Of a DNA stretch of 64,000 bases, positions 58,109-64,000 are shown in pieces (the first letter of the stretch is position 1; each line of letters starts with the position of its first letter). This DNA is from Liolophura sinensis (lineage: Eukaryota > Mollusca > Polyplacophora > Chitonida > Chitonidae). The notes under the pieces are model-generated. The model saw nothing but the letters and a program-made list of their open reading frames with translations, was not told the DNA's origin and ran no database searches. A program made the translations under genes and the position numbers. The DNA lies in NCBI RefSeq assembly GCF_032854445.1, contig NC_088301.1, positions 5,011,703 to 5,075,702 on the forward strand, read 5' to 3'.

Positions 58109-58873
58109 TTAAATTTTGGTGAAATATATGGTATACACTGGCAGGCATATATTGTATAATACAGGTGCATCTTGTGCAAACTGGTCATGCAGGTATCTGA
58201 AAAAGAAACCACTTATCAAAATTCCTGTTAAATCTTTAGGATGAAAGTAATGGATGGTATGAATGAAGGACAGTGAGAGAGCGAAAGACAGATATTCAAA
58301 GATTTCGATGTCTTTAAGACGCTGAAGGAATGTTTGTACAAACAATATTGAAACTACACACAGTTACAAAAGTAGAAAACAAATCATGTAACTCTTTTAC
58401 AGAGTACCACAAACTCATTGAAAGCATTTACAGTTAGCTCTTTTCACGTTTAAAAAATAAAAAAAAAATTACCTGTACTTGACAGTCACAGGTACATAAA
58501 TACACATTGGAATGCACTTCAAAATATCATCCAAAAAAATGAGCTAATAACAAAAAGCATCTCAAAAACTTCATTTTTCTACATGTAAACATGACTTCAT
58601 GCTCTAAGCTACTTCTCTAGTATGTCTACTGCTATACTGCATCAATCATGCGCATGCGTTCATTCAAACAAGTAACACATGCTAAGTATTTTAAACAATA
58701 CATAAATCATGCTCTTACTAAAGTAGTCCATTATAAAGGGCCACTTTGACTATGTAAACTGTTGTGTAGGCCACAGAGCCGAAGAACATGTCATCTGTGC
58801 TCGAAGTGAAGTGAGGAGAGCCACTAGAGGTCTCTACCAGTCTACCAGCAAGTGGTCACACTCGGGCTAAGCT

Positions 58874-59638
58874 TCAAACCTCTGTGATGATCATCTCGCA
58901 GTTATCTCCCTTTCCTGAACTCTCCTTGCCCACAGCTAACAAGGAGGCTCCAGCTGAAGTAGCATCTTCTTCATCACCACTCTTGTTTTCATCGATGACT
59001 TCGCTGCCATTAGCAGCAGTGGGGATTTTATCAGTATTAGATGCCACTGGCCTAGTGGGGTTATCATCATTGTTGTCATCACTGTTTACAGCATTGTTGT
59101 CATCAATGTTCACAGCATTGTCGTCGTCAAAGCAGGACTGAGGATCATAATCATCACATACTTCATCCTCCTCTTTGTCTTCAGGCATTATCTCATGGGT
59201 TTTACCCATGTTATCTTCATCAGCCTGTTTGTCATCTTCCTCATCCTTCTCATCAGGTTTGTTATCAAATCTAACATTCCCATCCCTACAACCTTGTTTA
59301 TTTTCAGCATCCTGCTCATCTTTATTGTCTTGTATAGCTGACATCTCACCATCATGTGTTTTAACTTCATTAGCTGTCTCACTGCTTTCTCCCTCTTTAA
59401 TTTCTTCATGACCTGCAATTATCTCACTGCCATCTCTGATCTCATTGCTAACAAGGGTTGCTTCCTCTTTCTCAACACCACTGTCTACCTCCTTTTTGAC
59501 AGAGCCTTCCTCTATTTCATCAAAACATCCGCTGTCAGAGACAGTCACCGCTATGCTGGGTCCATCCTCCGCATCATTTCCATGTGAAGTGGTTGGCTGG
59601 GACTGCTGTCCAGAAGGCCTGTCCATGTTATCCATCAA
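58874..59638 (-). CDS. EPB41L: protein 4.1 gene large acidic exon with own stop
   Basis: Acceptor GTCTCGTGTGTACAACAG, then 254 codons and a TGA. Begins LMDNMDRPSGQQSQ and is dominated by Asp, Glu, Asn and Ser, with a near-duplicated DDNNAVN pair. It ends GDNCEMIITEV. As a terminal exon it would replace the CTD by an acidic disordered tail whose last residues T-E-V fit a class I PDZ ligand (S/T-x-hydrophobic). An internal donor-like GAA|GTATGTG at 59161/59162 would instead make a 477-bp phase 0 cassette exon (159 codons) that can splice on to the 81-bp exon. No canonical AATAAA follows on the minus strand between 58.87 and 58.02 kb, which weakens the terminal version. Coding character continues past the internal donor to the stop, which supports it. 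Confidence 0.7.
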   Translation of the reverse strand: MMDNMDRPSGQQSQPTTSHGNDAEDGPSIAVTVSDSGCFDEIEEGSVKKEVDSGVEKEEATLVSNEIRDGSEIIAGHEEIKEGESSETANEVKTHDGEMSAIQDNKDEQDAENKQGCRDGNVRFDNKPDEKDEEDDKQADEDNMGKTHEIMPEDKEEDEVCDDYDPQSCFDDDNAVNIDDNNAVNSDDNNDDNPTRPVASNTDKIPTAANGSEVIDENKSGDEEDATSAGASLLAVGKESSGKGDNCEMIITEV

Positions 59639-59930
59639 CTGTTGTACACACGAGACAAAATCTGACTAATACAATCCTAAATAAATACTCCACAATGCTA
59701 TTTCATACCATCATGAATTATATATAATACATAATGAGAGCTATTAAGAAAGTCAAATTCAAATTCCCATTATGGCACAAATATCACAGTATTTCATTTC
59801 ACCTTATATACAGACATAAGTACTAAACTGTTCAATGGTACACAACTTAGTACTAAGGCTCTGTGGGAATACATGTACTGCTTTTGTTCAAGTTTTCTGG
59901 ATATATACAGAGAGGGGAGAGAAAGCAAAC

Positions 59931-60077
59931 CTCCTGGCTATCTTCATGGATCAGCACCCCACTGTCACGCGCTTTTGACACGCTAAATGCACTAACATCA
60001 ACGCTCAAGGTCTCGCTAGCATCAGGCAGCCAAGCATGCCAGGAACCAAGCGATTTTCGGTCTGCTTCTTCCAACGG
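59931..60077 (-). CDS. EPB41L: protein 4.1 gene 147-bp exon
   Basis: Acceptor TTGTCTCCATGTACCAG, donor GAG|GTTTGCTTT (weaker, T at +3), phase 0 at both ends. Encodes PLEEADRKSLGSWHAWLPDA, SETLSVDVSAFSVSKARDSG and VLIHEDSQE. Splices in phase to the acidic exon or directly to the 81-bp exon. No motif recognised. Confidence 0.82.
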
Positions 60078-60239
60078 CTGGTACATGGAGACAACAACTA
60101 ACATTACACATCAAGTACTTTTCTCCTAAACATTATCGCATACGCTCAGTACATCTTCATGTAAGTTTCCATTATATATTACAGTGTCCAACAACACTTG
60201 TTGTTATATGATATTTTCATTCAAAATTACACCTGTATT

Positions 60240-60275
60240 GTTTTGTAAAGGATTTATTTGATTGGTGTTTTGTAT
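60240..60275 (-). repeat. SINE tail remnant
   Basis: GGATTTATTTGATTGGTGTTT on the plus strand is the reverse complement of the shared SINE tail module. Confidence 0.6.
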
Positions 60276-60826
60276 TCAAAATTTTACTTCTGTGAGGGTG
60301 GTTCTCCAATACACCTGATCACACAGGCAGTTCATGCATTATTAAGTAGCCCCTGGGCAAATATCTGTTTTTAACAGCACATTCAACATAGGGATTTAAC
60401 TTCACATAAAAGAAATAAAAGACTAAATTGTGATGGATTCAATACCTAAAGATAGCTTAATAGTGAATTCTGATATACAGGTACAAGGTGCGGAAAACGA
60501 AACAGAAACCAATGGCAGCATACCAATGCCAACATTTATGAAACTCCTTCCAATCCTCAAAACAAATCTGGCTAACCAACTATGCAACAAACCTAGGTTT
60601 TAGTGTAAGCATTAAAAGAAATGTTAGCAACCAGACTGATGTTGTGTCAGTAAAAACACTGGGTATTTTGGGAGCCCAAATGGGATAAAAAAGCTGTGAG
60701 TAACAAACTTGACTGAGCACACTGGTTTAATATTGAAAAATAAAACCAAAAACGCCATTCAGTCAGAGACGAAAGAGCCCAAACCTCTGCCCACTGGGGG
60801 ACACCTAGCAAACCCGTTGCCGTTAC

Positions 60827-60916
60827 CATGGAAACAACAGGCTCCTCCTCTCGATACTGATCTGTGAGGGAGGATTTGGAAGAAGACGAGGATCGTTTGT
60901 CATGATTCTCATTTGT
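60827..60916 (-). CDS. EPB41L: protein 4.1 gene 90-bp Ser-rich exon
   Basis: Acceptor TTCTGTTTTTCTCCTCACCAG. Encodes TNENHDKRSSSSSKSSLTDQ then YREEEPVVSM with donor ATG|GTAACGG (phase 0). A later in-frame donor GAG|GTTTGGG at about 60785 would add 14 codons ending VPQWAE, also phase 0. The Ser cluster after Lys-Arg is a likely phosphorylation target. The 3' boundary is uncertain. Confidence 0.75.
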
Positions 60917-61689
60917 CTGGTGAGGAGAAAAACAGAACTTAAGGTAACAACTGAAACCACACATATCCCAATGCCAAGTATCACTGCCACAGCAAAAACT
61001 GACAACTGTCCACTTCATAGCCACATGCTTCAGAGGGATGTACACTCCAAATATATATACTCATAACATGCACGCCAAAATAATTATTCTTTATTTGTTT
61101 ATAGTCATGCAAAAATAACTTGAACAATCAAGTGATGAAATATGTGCTTCCCACATTGTTTTTGGGACTTGGGCCAATGAGCGAATAGGAATTATAGATG
61201 ACAGCAGGAAATGATAAAAATGGTGATGATAATACATGAAAAATGGAAGGTTAAACTTGACGTTAAGAGATAGCTTGGTACCAAACTGGCTGCTGGAATT
61301 GTTTTGACAGACAGAAAGAGTACTTTAAATTTAAGAAGAACATTCTGTTCAAGAGAGAGTTACTATTTGAGACTTTTATGATTGGCTGCCAGATCTCCTC
61401 ATTTAAGCTTATATTCAGCCCTGACTTTAACTGATTTGGTCTTGCTACCTTCCTAAAATCAACGGAACGAGGAAATCATTCCTGAGGCAAACTATGCTGA
61501 ACCAAGTAACACTTCACAGGATTGACTTCCTTGACAATAATAACACTGCATGCCTTCATGTACAACTACATGAAATCATCAAATTTACACCTGATGAAAC
61601 TAGTGTTGATAATGTTACAAAGTGGAACAGAAATCAAAAGGAAGTGCACAGAGTAGTCTGCAGTGAACGACAACAGCATTACGGGTCAC

Positions 61690-61830
61690 CTGAGTGTCAT
61701 GGCCATCAGAGGCCTCAGCAGCGCGCAGTATCTCATGGATATCAAACACCTCCTCAGGCGTGAGGTCTGACACGAAGTCAGAGGTCACAAGGTCTGAGTT
61801 CACAGACCTCGTCCCACTCAATCTTGACTG
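61690..61830 (-). CDS. EPB41L: protein 4.1 gene 141-bp exon with tandem acceptor
   Basis: The acceptor region ends CCTGTTATATTATCAGCAG: two AGs three bases apart (NAGNAG), so the first Gln codon can be in or out (start 61830 or 61827). The donor is CAG|GTGACCC. Encodes QSRLSGTRSVNSDLVTSDFV, SDLTPEEVFDIHEILRAAEA and SDGHDTQ, phase 0. The LTPEEVFDIHEILRAAEA stretch should form an acidic amphipathic helix. Confidence 0.85.
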
Positions 61831-62625
61831 CTGATAATATAACAGGTAAAGTGGAACAGTAGTTTTGTTCATCAGCGTGGACAACCCATGAAGAACAATA
61901 ATAATTTCATATTTACAAATCTGAAAAGAAGCCAAATTCCAACATCCCAATATAAAATGCTCAGTAAACACAATGGAGCAATCATACCAAGCATGCACAC
62001 AGGTGTCTATGCCTAGGCAATCCTTCACCATGCTTTTAGTTGATTTACACACATATGTACATCCAACTCCACCTGTTCTGCAAGGAATATTAATCAAGCG
62101 AAGACACTAAAATTTGACCACTTTAATCACCAAGTTCTTTAATCCACTATGACAGCCTTCATAAACTTGAGCAACAAATGTTCTTCACATTATGCTATAT
62201 CCATCACAACATCATAATTCTGGGAAATCTTTGACCTCATGGTTTGACCTTGTTACAAAAACTGTAGAGGTTCGATTTTCCACAGGCCAGTTTTACTTCT
62301 AATTACAGTCAACCTTGGACATGAACTGTGCGAATAGTGATCAAATTTATAAGCATCCAAAATTTGAATGATGGGACAAACTATGACACGCACGTTTCTA
62401 CACGTAGGGACTAAATGTGAAATGCATGGAATACTACACAACCATTCATTTCTCATTCTCTCATATGCTCAGCTTGTTGATAACCTGTAAAACAACACTT
62501 CAGTTGTCCAAAATGCCAAGGCATGAGTCTAGTCTACACCTAGCACTGGGCAAGTCTAGAAAACACCCTTGAACATGTCCAGACTACAAAAGTACAAAGC
62601 ATGGAAGGAGTGGGTGAAGTCAAAC

Positions 62626-62697
62626 CTTCTCAGACATCACAGCTTTCTTTACAAACATGTTCCTGAAGGAGGAAAAGGCGCCAGCTTTCTTAGATTT
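62626..62697 (-). CDS. EPB41L: protein 4.1 gene 72-bp basic exon
   Basis: Acceptor TCGATTCTCCTTCATTTCAG, donor AAG|GTTTGAC (T at +3 as in the 147-bp exon), phase 0. Encodes KSKKAGAFSSFRNMFVKKAV then MSEK. Its high Lys content with Phe residues suggests membrane- or acidic-partner contact, which is an inference. No named motif. Confidence 0.8.
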
Positions 62698-63446
62698 CTG
62701 AAATGAAGGAGAATCGAAATGACCTTGAAAATGAAATGGAAAGTAAGATCCCAGGAATGTAAAAGAGGAAAGCTGGAGAATAGAAAAAATGTTGAGTTTA
62801 ACATCCAGAGATTTCCATGTACTCCCACGACAGAAGAGATTCTTACTGCAGTTAAGTCATGATGACATACACAACCCAATCAGACGGACAGACATAAGGA
62901 GAGAGCTGGATGTACATGAACATAGACAGTTCAGAGCCCACTTTCACAAAACTTTGTAAATTAATTTTTCTTAACTTAACTTGTAAATTATGTCGCCTTA
63001 TAGCGCTATATCTGAGACAATGTCTTTTTCCAAAGAAAGCTCTGAGAAATATAACTTTTAAATTCATAAAGTTTTGTGAATGTGGCTCAGGGATAGAAGT
63101 GTGGGGAAATCAAAAAAGATCAATGACTTGTCAGGGGTATGAAAACTTGAATGAGGAGAAGAGATAAATGGTGTTGGGATTGCTGTAAGAATATGAAAAC
63201 AGTGAAAGAGAGGTTGAGAAATGACATGTTAGAGTAAAGTGAAGAAGAGCCAGAAATAGAAACATGTCCTGGGACGCTTACTGACAAATCAAAGAAAGTG
63301 AAATAGGACAAATCAAATGAACATCATTGTACAGTTAAACAAGAAACCAAACCAGAAAGAAATAGCTTTAGCATTAAAAACTACACAGAAGTTTATGGAT
63401 ACAATAAGTGTATTAATATTAGTTTGTTAATGATAATGAGAGAAAC

Positions 63447-63503
63447 CTTGGTTTCTGTAGCCTGTGTATCAGCAACCATCTGACCTCCTGCCATCCCAGT
63501 CTC
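63447..63503 (-). CDS. EPB41L: protein 4.1 gene 57-bp exon, 5'-most in window
   Basis: Acceptor CTAATATTTGGGGTTTTCAG, donor AAG|GTTTCTC, phase 0. Encodes ETGMAGGQMVADTQATETK. Short and without motif; supported only by splice sites, phase and position. Upstream exons continue beyond 64000. Confidence 0.65.
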
Positions 63504-63796
63504 CTGAAAACCCCAAATATTAGCCATAACACAAACTTTGATGATCTATCTATTGTAAGTAGCAGTAATTTAGTAGTCAGAATGACAGCTATACAGCCAT
63601 TACATCATACGCAGAACAAGAGACAAGTACACATTTGATGAAATATACCACTGTGTTCAAGCACAGATCTAGGCCCTGCTCTTTAGAGCATGGGAAACAA
63701 GAGTCAAATTCAGTGAAATGCTACAGGATACAATATTTTGTTTATCAAAAATGTCAAAAAACTATAACATAAAAACAAGCAATACATTCACATAAA

Positions 63797-63835
63797 GTAT
63801 ATATATATATACATATACACACACACACACACACA
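63797..63835. repeat. (TA)n-(CA)n compound microsatellite
   Basis: TATATATATATACATATACA followed by CACACACACACACACA, in the 5'-most visible intron. Confidence 0.95.
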
Positions 63836-64000
63836 ATATTAGCAAGGTTTGACAAAAATCCTCTCGTAAGGTCATATTTCACATGTACACATACATTTTA
63901 CCATGCATGTCCAAACATTAACACTTATATACATGAACAAGTAGACAGTGTTGGTAAAAACCAAGTTTCAGTTGCACCCACATATTCCTTCCTGTGACAT

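Larger units (their letters stand above)
45623..64000 (-). other. EPB41L: protein 4.1 family gene, 3' part (locus)
   Basis: Eleven coding exons on the minus strand, 63.5 to 45.6 kb, with all assigned junctions between codons (phase 0). The last three encode the C-terminal domain of protein 4.1 (band 4.1/coracle), a membrane-skeleton adaptor that links transmembrane proteins and septate-junction components to spectrin-actin. The FERM domain and start codon must lie beyond the right edge. Without the large acidic exon the visible exons give about 345 residues. The eight exons 5' of the CTD match nothing I can name. They are assigned to this gene because of strand, order, phase and the absence of any intervening start or terminator apart from the stop in the acidic exon. 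Confidence 0.85.

Noticed and set aside
58460-58540. CAG|GTAATT donor-like site on the minus strand
   Set aside because: No convincing acceptor gives a phase 0 exon; the 44-bp candidate would shift the frame.

Overview
This is a stretch of nuclear DNA from an animal, almost certainly a mollusc. The evidence is split coding exons with GT-AG introns, tRNA-derived SINEs that share a tail module ending in a run like CAAATAAATAAA, very abundant minisatellites and a virus-like Maverick/Polinton relic. Nothing bacterial is present: there are no operons, ribosome-binding sites or CRISPR arrays. The species cannot be fixed from the sequence alone.

Layout. 1-11.4 kb is gene-poor and holds SINE copies (1.2-1.57, 1.74, 5.9, 9.2-10.2 kb), an AT microsatellite and a decayed minisatellite. 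11.4-15.1 kb is a GC-richer island on the minus strand. It has a frameshifted Maverick/Polinton integrase with a C-terminal chromodomain. About 40 bp downstream lies an intact 668-codon frame for a membrane-anchored Pro/Ser repeat protein. 17.5-19.8 kb is a satellite that changes from 55-bp to 100-bp units and resembles a piece of a SINE found elsewhere in the window. 21.8-22.1 kb is a foldback MITE. 22.6-32.7 kb is mostly non-coding with minisatellites, SINEs, poly-G tracts and a few unique stretches rich in regulatory-like motifs. 32.8-42.1 kb holds two nearly identical copies of a 4.1-4.4 kb segment. They are separated by the end of a piggyBac element that sits on a TTAA in the first copy, while the second copy has the same TTAA without the insertion.

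43.1-64 kb is the 3' part of one minus-strand gene of the protein 4.1 (band 4.1/coracle) family, running off the right edge. Three exons (50.1-50.3, 46.4-46.5, 45.6-45.7 kb) encode the diagnostic C-terminal domain (CTD). Eight further exons upstream (57.1-63.5 kb) can be placed by splice sites. Every junction assigned is phase 0, so nearly any exon can be skipped without a frameshift. One large acidic exon (58.9-59.6 kb) has its own stop codon and would give an alternative C-terminus ending in TEV, a class I PDZ-ligand pattern. The introns carry at least six different minisatellites.

The two points most worth following up are the repeat-protein gene beside the Polinton integrase and the alternative C-terminus of the 4.1 gene. 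The tandem 4-kb segment should first be tested as an unmerged allelic pair in the assembly.
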